NCBI GenBank assembly: GCA_963082975.1
Contig: OY720350.1
Location: 50,670,734 to 50,734,733, forward strand
Source: Labia minor
Taxonomy: Eukaryota > Arthropoda > Insecta > Dermaptera > Spongiphoridae
Length of the DNA: 64,000 bases
Direction: 5' to 3'
Part shown: piece after piece, positions 26,440-39,585 of the stretch
Layout: every line of letters begins with the position of its first letter
Position numbering within the stretch: position 1 is the first letter of the stretch
The notes under the pieces: model-generated
The model's database searches: none
Told to the model about the DNA's origin: nothing
What the model saw: only the letters and a program-made list of their open reading frames with translations
Made by a program: the position numbers and the translations under genes

Positions 26440-27765
26440 ATTTAAGAAATCGGTGAAAAATGAATTTATTTGGCTTTAGAATCAGAAAATGAATAAAATG
26501 ATATATCAAAGATAATTTTATACCTCGTAATTAAAAAAGTAGGATTTTTAACTATAATTGTTTTAAAAAAGAACGTTCTCTCTATGAAATCAATGAAGAT
26601 ATTTAAGAAATCGGTGAAAAATGAATTTATTTGGCTTTAGAATCAGAAAATGAATAAAATGATATATCAAAGATAATTTTATACCTCGTAATTAAAAAAG
26701 TAGGACTTTTACCTATAATTGTTTTAAAAAAGAACGTTCTCTCTATGAAATCAATGAAAATATTTAAGAAATCGGTGAAAAATGAATTTATTTGGCTTTA
26801 GAATCAGAAAATGAATAAAATGATATATCAAAGATAATTTTATACCTCGTAATTAAAAAAGTAGGATTTTTAACTATAATTGTTTTAAAAAAGAACGTTC
26901 TCTCTATGAAATCAATGAAAATATTTAAGAAATCGGTGAAAAATGAATTTATTTGGCTTTAGAATGAGAAAATGAATAAAATGATATATCAAAGATAATT
27001 TTATCCCTATTAATTAAAAAAGTAGGATTTTTACCTATAATTGTTTTAAAAAAGAACGTTCTCTCTATGAAATCAATGAAAATATTTAAGAAATCGGTGA
27101 AAAATGAATTTATTTGGCTTTAGAATCAGAAAATGAATAAAATGATATATCAAAGATAATTTTATACCTCGTAATTAAAAAAGTAGGATTTTTAACTATA
27201 ATTGTTTTAAAAAAGAACGTTCTCTCTATGAAATCAATGAAGATATTTAAGAAATCGGTGAAAAATGAATTTATTTGGCTTTAGAATCAGAAAATGAATA
27301 AAATGATATATCAAAGATAATTTTATACCTCGTAATTAAAAAAGTAGGATTTTTAACTATAATTGTTTTAAAAAAGAACGTTCTCTCTATGAAATCAATG
27401 AAGATATTTAAGAAATCGGTGAAAAATGAATTTATTTGGCTTTAGAATCAGAAAATGAATAAAATGATATATCAAAGATAATTTTATACCTCGTAATTAA
27501 AAAAGTAGGACTTTTACCTATAATTGTTTTAAAAAAGAACGTTCTCTCTATGAAATCAATGAAAATATTTAAGAAATCGGTGAAAAATGAATTTATTTGG
27601 CTTTAGAATCAGAAAATGAATAAAATGATATATCAAAGATAATTTTATACCTCGTAATTAAAAAAGTAGGATTTTTAACTATAATTGTTTTAAAAAAGAA
27701 CGTTCTCTCTATGAAATCAATGAAAATATTTAAGAAATCGGTGAAAAATGAATTTATTTGGCTTT
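26440..27765 (+). repeat. Nested tandem 5-mer (805 bp) with GTAGGACTTTT marker
   Basis: The substitution GGACTTTTACC in place of GGATTTTTACC is found at 26701 and 27506, exactly 805 bp apart, with the flanking GAAGATA and AACTATA monomers in the same order. The repeat is carried along in the large duplication (37810 and 38615). The first unit has AGAATGAGAA at 26961; the second has the usual AGAATCAGAA. Confidence 0.8.
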
Positions 27766-28764
27766 AGAATCAGAAAATGAATAAAATGATATATCAAAGA
27801 TAATTTTATCCCTATTAATTAAAAAAGTAGGATTTTTAACTCTAATTGTTTTAAAAAAGAACGTTCTCTCTATGAAATCAATGAAAATATTTAAGAAATC
27901 GGTGAAAAATGAATTTATTTGGCTTTAGAATCAGAAAATGAATAAAATGATTTATCAAAGATAATTTTATACCTCGTAATTAAAAAAGTAGGATTTTTAC
28001 CTATAATTGTTTTAAAAAAGAACGTTCTCTCTATGAAATCAATGAAGATATTTAAGAAATCGGTGAAAAATGAATTTATTTGGCTTTAGAATCAGAAAAT
28101 GAATAAAATGATATATCAAAGATAATTTTATACCTCGTAATTAAAAAAGTAGGATTTTTACCTATAATTGTTTTAAAAAAGAACGTTCTCTCTATGAAAT
28201 CAATGAAAATATTTAAGAAATCGGTGAAAAATGAATTTATTTGGTTTTAGAATCAGAAAATGAATAAAATGATATATCAAAGATAATTTTATACCTCGTA
28301 ATTAAAAAAGTAGGATTTTTACCTATAATTGTTTTAAAAAAGAACGTTCTCTCTATGAAATCAATGAAAATATTTAAGAAATCGGTGAAAAATGAATTTA
28401 TTTGTCTTTAGAATCAGAAAATGAATAAAATGATATATCAAAGATAAATTTATAACTCGTAATTAAAAAAGTAGGATTTTTAACTCTAATTGTTTTAAAA
28501 AAGAACGTTCTCTCTATGAAATCAATGAAAATATTTAAGAAATCGGTGAAAAATGAATTTATTTGGCTTTAGAATCAGAAAATGAATAAAATGATTTATC
28601 AAAGATAATTTTATACCTCGTAATTAAAAAAGTAGGATTTTTAACTATAATTGTTTTAAAAAAGAACGTTCTCTCTATGAAATCAATGAAGATATTTAAG
28701 AAATCGGTGAAAAATGAATTTATTTGGCTTTAGAATCAGAAAATGAATAAAATGATTTATCAAA

Positions 28765-30850
28765 GATAATTTTATCCCTATTAATTAAAAAAGTAGGATT
28801 TTTAACTCTAATTGTTTTAAAAAAGAACGTTCTCTCTATGAAATCAATGAAAATATTTAAGAAATCGGTGAAAAATGAATTTATTTGGCTTTAGAATCAG
28901 AAAATGAATAAAATGATATATCAAAGATAATTTTATACCTCGTAATTAAAAAAGTAGGATTTTTAACTATAATTGTTTTAAAAAAGAACGTTCTCTCTAT
29001 GAAATCAATGAAGATATTTAAGAAATCGGTGAAAAATGAATTTATTTGGCTTTAGAATCAGAAAATGAATAAAATGATATATCAAAGATAATTTTATCCC
29101 TATTAATTAAAAAAGTAGGATTTTTAACTCTAATTGTTTTAAAAAAGAACGTTCTCTCTATGAAATCAATGAAAATATTTAAGAAATCGGTGAAAAATGA
29201 ATTTATTTGGCTTTAGAATCAGAAAATGAATAAAATGATTTATCAAAGATAATTTTATACCTCGTAATTAAAAAAGTAGGATTTTTACCTATAATTGTTT
29301 GAAAAAAGAACGTTCTCTCTATGAAATCAATGAAAATATTTAAGAAATCGGTGAAAAATGAATTTATTTGGCTTTAGAATCAGAAAATGAATAAAATGAT
29401 ATATCAAAGATAATTTTATACCTCGTAATTAAAAAAGTAGGATTTTTACCTATAATTGTTTTAAAAAAGAACGTTCTCTCTATGAAATCAATGAAAATAT
29501 TTAAGAAATCGGTGAAAAATGAATTTATTTGGCTTTAGAATCAGAAAATGAATAAAATGATATATCAAAGATAATTTTATCCCTATTAATTAAAAAAGTA
29601 GGATTTTTAACTCTAATTGTTTTAAAAAAGAACGTTCTCTCTATGAAATCAATGAAAATATTTAAGAAATCGGTGAAAAATGAATTTATTTGGCTTTAGA
29701 ATCAGAAAATGAATAAAATGATATATCAAAGATAATTTTATACCTCGTAATTAAAAAAGTAGGATTTTTAACTATAATTGTTTTAAAAAAGAACGTTCTC
29801 TCTATGAAATCAATGAAGATATTTAAGAAATCGGTGAAAAATGAATTTATTTGGCTTTAGAATCAGAAAATGAATAAAATGATATATCAAAGATAATTTT
29901 ATCCCTATTAATTAAAAAAGTAGGATTTTTAACTCTAATTGTTTTAAAAAAGAACGTTCTCTCTATGAAATCAATGAAAATATTTAAGAAATCGGTGAAA
30001 AATGAATTTATTTGGCTTTAGAATCAGAAAATGAATAAAATGATTTATCAAAGATAATTTTATACCTCGTAATTAAAAAAGTAGGATTTTTACCTATAAT
30101 TGTTTGAAAAAAGAACGTTCTCTCTATGAAATCAATGAAAATATTTAAGAAATCGGTGAAAAATGAATTTATTTGGCTTTAGAATCAGAAAATGAATAAA
30201 ATGATATATCAAAGATAATTTTATACCTCGTAATTAAAAAAGTAGGATTTTTACCTATAATTGTTTTAAAAAAGAACGTTCTCTCTATGAAATCAATGAA
30301 AATATTTAAGAAATCGGTGAAAAATGAATTTATTTGGCTTTAGAATCAGAAAATGAATAAAATGATATATCAAAGATAATTTTATACCTCGTAATTAAAA
30401 AAGTAGGATTTTTAACTATAATTGTTTTAAAAAAGAACGTTCTCTCTATGAAATCAATGAAGATATTTAAGAAATCGGTGAAAAATGAATTTATTTGGCT
30501 TTAGAATCAGAAAATGAATAAAATGATATATCAAAGATAATTTTATACCTCGTAATTAAAAAAGTAGGACTTTTACCTATAATTGTTTTAAAAAAGAACG
30601 TTCTCTCTATGAAATCAATGAAAATATTTAAGAAATCGGTGAAAAATGAATTTATTTGGCTTTAGAATCAGAAAATGAATAAAATGATATATCAAAGATA
30701 ATTTTATACCTCGTAATTAAAAAAGTAGGATTTTTAACTATAATTGTTTTAAAAAAGAACGTTCTCTCTATGAAATCAATGAAAATATTTAAGAAATCGG
30801 TGAAAAATGAATTTATTTGGCTTTAGAATCAGAAAATGAATAAAATGATT
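28765..30850 (+). repeat. Duplicated block, copy 1 (~2.1 kb; pair at 42.8-44.9 kb)
   Basis: Matches 42770-44855 at 14007 bp (87 monomers). Shared markers are GTTTGAAAAAAG (29301/43308 and 30106/44113) and GTAGGAC (30565/44572). Inside, the five-monomer unit with GTTTGAAAAAAG is itself tandemly doubled (805 bp). Subtypes TATCCCTAT with AACTCTA, GAAGATA and GATTTATC follow in the same order in both copies. The match ends where this copy has GATTTATC (about 30847) and the other has GATATATC. Confidence 0.85.
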
Positions 30851-31230
30851 TATCAAAGATAATTTTATCCCTATTAATTAAAAAAGTAGGATTTTTAACT
30901 ATAATTGTTTTAAAAAAGAACGTTCTCTCTATGAAATCAATTAAAATATTTAAGAAATCGGTGAAAAATGAATTTATTTGGCTTTAGAATCAGAAAATGA
31001 ATAAAATGATATATCAAAGATAATTTTATCCCTATTAATTAAAAAAGTAGGATTTTTAACTATAATTGTTTTAAAAAAGAACGTTCTCTCTATGAAATCA
31101 ATGAAAATATTTAAGAAATCGGTGAAAAATGAATTTATTTGGCTTTAGAATCAGAAAATGAATAAAATGATTTATCAAAGATAATTTTATACCTCGTAAT
31201 TAAAAAAGTAGGATTTTTACCTATAATTGT
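30850..31230 (+). repeat. Short ordinary stretch before copy B
   Basis: Just over two monomers, including one ATCAATTAAAAT type (about 30938) like those of the 15.6-20.6 kb region. Nothing but satellite is present. Confidence 0.8.
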
Positions 31231-34200
31231 TTTAAAAAAGAACGTTCTCTCTATGAAATCAATGAAAATATTTAAGAAATCGGTGAAAAATGAATTTATT
31301 TGGCTTTAGAATCAGAAAATGAATAAAATGATATATCAAAGATAATTTTATACCTCGTAATTAAAAAAGTAGGATTTTTAACTATAATTGTTTTAAAAAT
31401 GTAAGTTCTCTCTATGAAATCAATGAAAATATTTAAGAAATCGGTGAAAAATGAATTTATTTGGCTTTAGAATCAGAAAATGAATAAAATGATATATCAA
31501 AGATAATTTTATACCTCGTAATTAAAAAAGTAGGATTTTTAACTATAATTGTTTTAAAAAAGAACGTTCTCTCTATGAAATAAATGAAGATATTTAAGAA
31601 ATCGGTGAAAAATCAATTTATTTGGCTTTAGAATCAGAAAATGAATAAAATGATATATCAAAGATAATTTTATCCCTATTAATTAAAAAAGTAGGATTTT
31701 TAACTATAATTGTTTTAAAAAAGAACGTTCTCTCTATGAAATCAATGAAAATATTTAAGAAATCGGTGAAAAATGAATTTATTTGGCTTTAGAATCAGAA
31801 AATGAATAAAATGATTTATCAAAGATAATTTTATACCTCGTAATTAAAAAAGTAGGATTTTTACCTATAATTGTTTTAAAAAAGAACGTTCTCTCTATGA
31901 AATCAATGAAAATATTTAAGAAATCGGTGAAAAATGAATTTATTTGGCTTTAGAATCAGAAAATGAATAAAATGATCTATCAAAGATAATTTTATCCCTA
32001 TTAATTAAAAAAGTAGGATTTTTAACTATAATTGTTTTACAAAAAAACGTTCTCTCTATGAAATCAATGAAAATATTTAAGAAATCGGTGAAAAATGAAT
32101 TTATTTGGCTTTAGAATCAGAAAATGAATAAAATGATATATCAAAGATAATTTTATACCTCGTAATTAAAAAAGTAGGATTTTTAACTATAATTGTTTTA
32201 AAAATGTAAGTTCTCTCTATGAAATCAATGAAAATATTTAAGAAATCGGTGAAAAATGAATTTATTTGGCTTTAGAATCAGAAAATGAATAAAATGATAT
32301 ATCAAAGATAATTTTATACCTCGTAATTAAAAAAGTAGGATTTTTAACTATAATTGTTTTAAAAAAGAACGTTCTCTCTATGAAATAAATGAAGATATTT
32401 AAGAAATCGGTGAAAAATGAATTTATTTGGCTTTAGAATCAGAAAATGAATAAAATGATATATCAAAGATAATTTTATCCCTATTAATTAAAAAAGTAGG
32501 ATTTTTAACTATAATTGTTTTAAAAAAGAACGTTCTCTCTATGAAATCAATGAAAATATATAAGAAATCGGTGAAAAATGAATTTATTTGGCTTTAGAAT
32601 CAGAAAATGAATAAAATGATTTATCAAAGATAATTTTATACCTCGTAATTAAAAAAGTAGGATTTTTACCTATAATTGTTTTAAAAAAGAACGTTCTCTC
32701 TATGAAATCAATGAAAATATTTAAGAAATCGGTGAAAAATGAATTTATTTGGCTTTAGAATCAGAAAATGAATAAAATGATTTATCAAAGATAATTTTAT
32801 CCCTATTAATTAAAAAAGTAGGATTTTTAACTATAATTGTTTTAAAAAAGAACGTTCTCTCTATGAAATCAATGAAAATATTTAAGAAATCGGTGAAAAA
32901 TGAATTTATTTGGCTTTAGAATCAGAAAATGAATAAATTGATATATCAAAGATAATTTTATCCCTATTAATTAAAAAAGTAGGATTTTTAACTCTAATTG
33001 TTTTAAAAAAGAACGTTCTCTCTATGAAATCAATGAAAATATTTAAGAAATCGGTGAAAAATGAATTTATTTGGCTTTAGAATCAGAAAATGAATAAAAT
33101 GATTTATCAAAGATAATTTTATCCCTATTAATTAAAAAAGTAGGATTTTTAACTATAATTGTTTTAAAAAAGAACGTTCTCTCTATGAAATCAATGAAAA
33201 TATTTAAGAAATCGGTGAAAAATGAATTTATTTGGCTTTAGAATCAGAAAATGAATAAAATGATATATCAAAGATAATTTTATACCTGGTAATTAAAAAA
33301 GTAGGATTTTTAACTATAATTGTTTTAAAAAAGAACGTTCTCTCTATGAAATCAATGAAGATATTTAAGAAATCGGTGAAAAATGAATTTATTTGGCTTT
33401 AGAATCAGAAAATGAATAAAATGATATATCAAAGATAATTTTATCCCTATTAATTAAAAAAGTAGGATTTTTAACTCTAATTGTTTTAAAAAAGAACGTT
33501 CTCTCTATGAAATCAATTAAAATATTTAAGAAATCGGTGAAAAATGAATTTATTTGGCTTTAGAATCAGAAAATGAATAAAATGATATATCAAAGATAAT
33601 TTTATACCTCGTAATTAAAAAAGTAGGATTTTTAACTATAATTGTTTTAAAAAAGAACGTTCTCTCTATGAAATCAATGAAAATATTTAAGAAATCGGTG
33701 AAAAATGAATTTATTTGGCTTTAGAATCAGAAAATGAATAAAATGATATATCAAAGATAATTTTATACCTCGTAATTAAAAAAGTAGGATTTTTAACTAT
33801 AATTGTTTTAAAAAAGAACGTTCTCTCTATGAAATAAATGAAGATATTTAAGAAATCGGTGAAAAATGAATTTATTTGGCTTTAGAATCAGAAAATGAAT
33901 AAAATGATATATCAAAGATAATTTTATACCTCGTAATTAAATAAGTAGGATTTTTACCTATAATTGTTTTAAAAAAGAACGTTCTCTCTATGAAATCAAT
34001 GAAAATATTTAAGAAATCGGTGAAAAATGAATTTATTTGGCTTTAGAATCAGAAAATGAATAAAATGATCTATCAAAGATAATTTTATCCCTATTAATTA
34101 AAAAAGTAGGATTTTTAACTATAATTGTTTTACAAAAAAACGTTCTCTCTATGAAATCAATGAAAATATTTAAGAAATCGGTGAAAAATGAATTTATTTG

Positions 34201-37200
34201 GCTTTAGAATCAGAAAATGAATAAAATGATATATCAAAGATAATTTTATCCCTATTAATTAAAAAAGTAGGATTTTTAACTCTAATTGTTTTAAAAAAGA
34301 AAGTTCTCTCTATGAAATCAATGAAAATATTTAAGAAATCGGTGAAAAATGAATTTATTTGGCTTTAGAATCAGAAAATGAATAAAATGATTTATCAAAG
34401 ATAATTTTATACCTCGTAATTAAAAAAGTAGGATTTTTACCTATAATTGTTTTAAAAAAGAACGTTCTCTCTATGAAATCAATGAAAATATTTAAGAAAT
34501 CGGTGAAAAATGAATTTATTTGGCTTTAGAATCAGAAAATGAATAAAATGATATATCAAAGATAATTTTATCCCTATTAATTAAAAAAGTAGGATTTTTA
34601 ACTATAATTGTTTTAAAAAAGTACGTTCTCTCTATGAAATCAATGAAAATATTTAAGAAATCGGTGAAAAATGAATTTATTTGGCTTTAGAATCAGAAAA
34701 TGAATAAAATGATCTATCAAAGATAATTTTATACCTCGTAATTAAAAAAGTAGGATTTTTACCTATAATTGTTTTAAAAAAGAACGTTCTCTCTATGAAA
34801 TCAATGAAGATATTTAAGAAATCGGTGAAAAATGAATTTATTTGGCTTTAGAATCAGAAAATGAATAAAATGATATATCAAAGATAATTTTATACCTCGT
34901 AATTAAAAAAGTAGGATTTTTACCTATAATTGTTTTAAAAAAGAACGTTCTCTCTATGAAATCAATGAAAATATTTAAGAAATCGGTGAAAAATGAATTT
35001 ATTTGGTTTTAGAATCAGAAAATGAATAAAATGATATATCAAAGATAATTTTATACCTCGTAATTAAAAAAGTAGGATTTTTACCTATAATTGTTTTAAA
35101 AAAGAACGTTCTCTCTATGAAATCAATGAAAATATTTAAGAAATCGGTGAAAAATGAATTTATTTGGCTTTAGAATCAGAAAATGAATAAAATGATATAT
35201 CAAAGATAATTTTATACCTCGTAATTAAAAAAGTAGGATTTTTAACTATAATTGTTTTAAAAAAGAACGTTCTCTCTATGAAATAAATGAAGATATTTAA
35301 GAAATCGGTGAAAAATGAATTTATTTGGCTTTAGAATCAGAAAATGAATAAAATGATATATCAAAGATAATTTTATACCTCGTAATTAAATAAGTAGGAT
35401 TTTTACCTATAATTGTTTTAAAAAAGAACGTTCTCTCTATGAAATCAATGAAAATATTTAAGAAATCGGTGAAAAATGAATTTATTTGGCTTTAGAATCA
35501 GAAAATGAATAAAATGATCTATCAAAGATAATTTTATCCCTATTAATTAAAAAAGTAGGATTTTTAACTCTAATTGTTTTAAAAAAGAACGTTCTCTCTA
35601 TGAAATCAATTAAAATATTTAAGAAATCGGTGAAAAATGAATTTATTTGGCTTTAGAATCAGAAAATGAATAAAATGATATATCAAAGATAATTTTATAC
35701 CTCGTAATTAAAAAAGTAGGATTTTTACCTATAATTGTTTGAAAAAAGAACGTTCTCTCTATGAAATCAATGAAAATATTTAAGAAATCGGTGAAAAATG
35801 AATTTATTTGGCTTTAGAATCAGAAAATGAATAAAATGATATATCAAAGATAATTTTATACCTCGTAATTAAAAAAGTAGGATTTTTAACTATAATTGTT
35901 TTAAAAAAGAACGTTCTCTCTATGAAATAAATGAAGATATTTAAGAAATCGGTGAAAAATGAATTTATTTGGCTTTAGAATCAGAAAATGAATAAAATGA
36001 TATATCAAAGATAATTTTATACCTCGTAATTAAAAAAGTAGGATTTTTAACTATAATTGTTTTAAAAAAGAACGTTCTCTCTATGAAATCAATGAAGATA
36101 TTTAAGAAATCGGTGAAAAATGAATTTATTTGGCTTTAGAATCAGAAAATGAATAAAATGATTTATCAAAGATAATTTTATACCTCGTAATTAAAAAAGT
36201 AGGATTTTTACCTATAATTGTTTTAAAAAAGAACGTTCTCTCTATGAAATCAATGAAAATATTTAAGAAATCGGTGAAAAATGAATTTATTTGGCTTTAG
36301 AATCAGAAAATGAATAAAATGATATATCAAAGATAATTTTATCCCTATTAATTAAAAAAGTAGGATTTTTAAGAATAATTGTTTTAAAAAAGTACGTTCT
36401 CTCTATGAAATCAATGAAAATATTTAAGAAATCGGTGAAAAATGAATTTATTTGGCTTTAGAATCAGAAAATGAATAAAATGATCTATCAAAGATAATTT
36501 TATACCTCGTAATTAAAAAAGTAGGATTTTTACCTATAATTGTTTTAAAAAAGAACGTTCTCTCTATGAAATCAATGAAGATATTTAAGAAATCGGTGAA
36601 AAATGAATTTATTTGGCTTTAGAATCAGAAAATGAATAAAATGATATATCAAAGATAATTTTATACCTCGTAATTAAAAAAGTAGGATTTTTACCTATAA
36701 TTGTTTTAAAAAAGAACGTTCTCTCTATGAAATCAATGAAAATATTTAAGAAATCGGTGAAAAATGAATTTATTTGGCTTTAGAATCAGAAAATGAATAA
36801 AATGATATATCAAAGATAATTTTATACCTCGTAATTAAAAAAGTAGGATTTTTACCTATAATTGTTTTAAAAAAGAACGTTCTCTCTATGAAATCAATGA
36901 AAATATTTAAGAAATCGGTGAAAAATGAATTTATTTGGCTTTAGAATCAGAAAATGAATAAAATGATATATTAAAGATAATTTTATACCTCGTAATTAAA
37001 AAAGTAGGATTTTTAACTATAATTGTTTTAAAAAAGAACGTTCTCTCTATGAAATCAATGAAGATATTTAAGAAATCGGTGAAAAATGAATTTATTTGGC
37101 TTTAGAATCAGAAAATGAATAAAATGATATATCAAAGATAATTTTATCCCTATTAATTAAAAAAGTAGGATTTTTAACTCTAATTGTTTTAAAAAAGAAC

Positions 37201-39585
37201 GTTCTCTCTATGAAATCAATGAAAATATTTAAGAAATCGGTGAAAAATGAATTTATTTGGCTTTAGAATCAGAAAATGAATAAAATGATTTATCAAAGAT
37301 AATTTTATACCTCGTAATTAAAAAAGTAGGATTTTTACCTATAATTGTTTGAAAAAAGAACGTTCTCTCTATGAAATCAATGAAAATATTTAAGAAATCG
37401 GTGAAAAATGAATTTATTTGGCTTTAGAATCAGAAAATGAATAAAATGATATATCAAAGATAATTTTATACCTCGTAATTAAAAAAGTAGGATTTTTAAC
37501 TATAATTGTTTTAAAAAAGAACGTTCTCTCTATGAAATAAATGAAGATATTTAAGAAATCGGTGAAAAATGAATTTATTTGGCTTTAGAATCAGAAAATG
37601 AATAAAATGATATATCAAAGATAATTTTATACCTCGTAATTAAAAAAGTAGGATTTTTAACTATAATTGTTTTAAAAAAGAACGTTCTCTCTATGAAATC
37701 AATGAAGATATTTAAGAAATCGGTGAAAAATGAATTTATTTGGCTTTAGAATCAGAAAATGAATAAAATGATATATCAAAGATAATTTTATACCTCGTAA
37801 TTAAAAAAGTAGGACTTTTACCTATAATTGTTTTAAAAAAGAACGTTCTCTCTATGAAATCAATGAAAATATTTAAGAAATCGGTGAAAAATGAATTTAT
37901 TTGGCTTTAGAATCAGAAAATGAATAAAATGATATATCAAAGATAATTTTATACCTCGTAATTAAAAAAGTAGGATTTTTAACTATAATTGTTTTAAAAA
38001 AGAACGTTCTCTCTATGAAATCAATGAAAATATTTAAGAAATCGGTGAAAAATGAATTTATTTGGCTTTAGAATGAGAAAATGAATAAAATCATATATCA
38101 AAGATAATTTTATCCCTATTAATTAAAAAAGTAGGATTTTTACCTATAATTGTTTTAAAAAAGAACGTTCTCTCTATGAAATCAATGAAAATATTTAAGA
38201 AATCGGTGAAAAATGAATTTATTTGGCTTTAGAATCAGAAAATGAATAAAATGATATATCAAAGATAATTTTATACCTCGTAATTAAAAAAGTAGGATTT
38301 TTAACTATAATTGTTTTAAAAAAGAACGTTCTCTCTATGAAATCAATGAAGATATTTAAGAAATCGGTGAAAAATGAATTTATTTGGCTTTAGAATCAGA
38401 AAATGAATAAAATGATATATCAAAGATAATTTTATACCTCGTAATTAAAAAAGTAGGATTTTTAACTATAATTGTTTTAAAAAAGAACGTTCTCTCTATG
38501 AAATCAATGAAGATATTTAAGAAATCGGTGAAAAATGAATTTATTTGGCTTTAGAATCAGAAAATGAATAAAATGATATATCAAAGATAATTTTATACCT
38601 CGTAATTAAAAAAGTAGGACTTTTACCTATAATTGTTTTAAAAAAGAACGTTCTCTCTATGAAATCAATGAAAATATTTAAGAAATCGGTGAAAAATGAA
38701 TTTATTTGGCTTTAGAATCAGAAAATGAATAAAATGATATATCAAAGATAATTTTATACCTCGTAATTAAAAAAGTAGGATTTTTAACTATAATTGTTTT
38801 AAAAAAGAACGTTCTCTCTATGAAATCAATGAAAATATTTAAGAAATCGGTGAAAAATGAATTTATTTGGCTTTAGAATCAGAAAATGAATAAAATGATA
38901 TATCAAAGATAATTTTATCCCTATTAATTAAAAAAGTAGGATTTTTAACTCTAATTGTTTTAAAAAAGAACGTTCTCTCTATGAAATCAATGAAAATATT
39001 TAAGAAATCGGTGAAAAATGAATTTATTTGGCTTTAGAATCAGAAAATGAATAAAATGATTTATCAAAGATAATTTTATACCTCGTAATTAAAAAAGTAG
39101 GATTTTTACCTATAATTGTTTTAAAAAAGAACGTTCTCTCTATGAAATCAATGAAGATATTTAAGAAATCGGTGAAAAATGAATTTATTTGGCTTTAGAA
39201 TCAGAAAATGAATAAAATGATATATCAAAGATAATTTTATACCTCGTAATTAAAAAAGTAGGATTTTTACCTATAATTGTTTTAAAAAAGAACGTTCTCT
39301 CTATGAAATCAATGAAAATATTTAAGAAATCGGTGAAAAATGAATTTATTTGGTTTTAGAATCAGAAAATGAATAAAATGATATATCAAAGATAATTTTA
39401 TACCTCGTAATTAAAAAAGTAGGATTTTTACCTATAATTGTTTTAAAAAAGAACGTTCTCTCTATGAAATCAATGAAAATATTTAAGAAATCGGTGAAAA
39501 ATGAATTTATTTGTCTTTAGAATCAGAAAATGAATAAAATGATATATCAAAGATAAATTTATAACTCGTAATTAAAAAAGTAGGA
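31230..39585 (+). repeat. Large segmental duplication inside the array, copy B (~8.4 kb)
   Basis: Partner of 19800-28480. It is two monomers (322 bp) shorter: near 36.78 kb it lacks the GGTTTTAGAAT and ATGTAAG monomers present in copy A at 25.35-25.7 kb. Other differences I noticed are few: AAAATCAATTTA (about 31612), TTAAGAATAATTG (about 36370) and AAATCATATATC (about 38088). The edges are where subtype sites stop agreeing: ACCTATA versus AACTCTA at the left (31221 versus 19790) and AACTATA versus AACTCTA at the right. I compared markers, not every base. Confidence 0.9.

Larger units (their letters stand above)
19800..28480 (+). repeat. Large segmental duplication inside the array, copy A (~8.7 kb)
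   Basis: About 54 monomers that recur at 31230-39585. Rare markers line up at offset 11431 bp (71 monomers): ATGTAAG (19968/31399 and 20773/32204), AATATATAAG (about 21125/32556), AATAAATTGAT (21501/32932), TTAAATAAGTAGG (about 22506/33937), AGAAAGTTC (about 22868/34299), GGTTTTAGAAT (about 23574/35005) and AGTACGTTC (24960/36391). After about 25.35 kb the offset is 11109 (69 monomers) to the end at TTTGTCTTTAG (28401/39510). Private to this copy are one extra A near 24311, one missing A near 24790, and AAATCTGTG near 26130. Confidence 0.9.

Noticed and set aside
19800-39585. Assembly error as the sole cause of the large duplication
   Set aside because: It cannot be excluded, but the copies differ by a two-monomer gap and several single bases, and distinct monomers lie between them; a simple duplicated contig would be identical. 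It is kept as a caveat in the finding.
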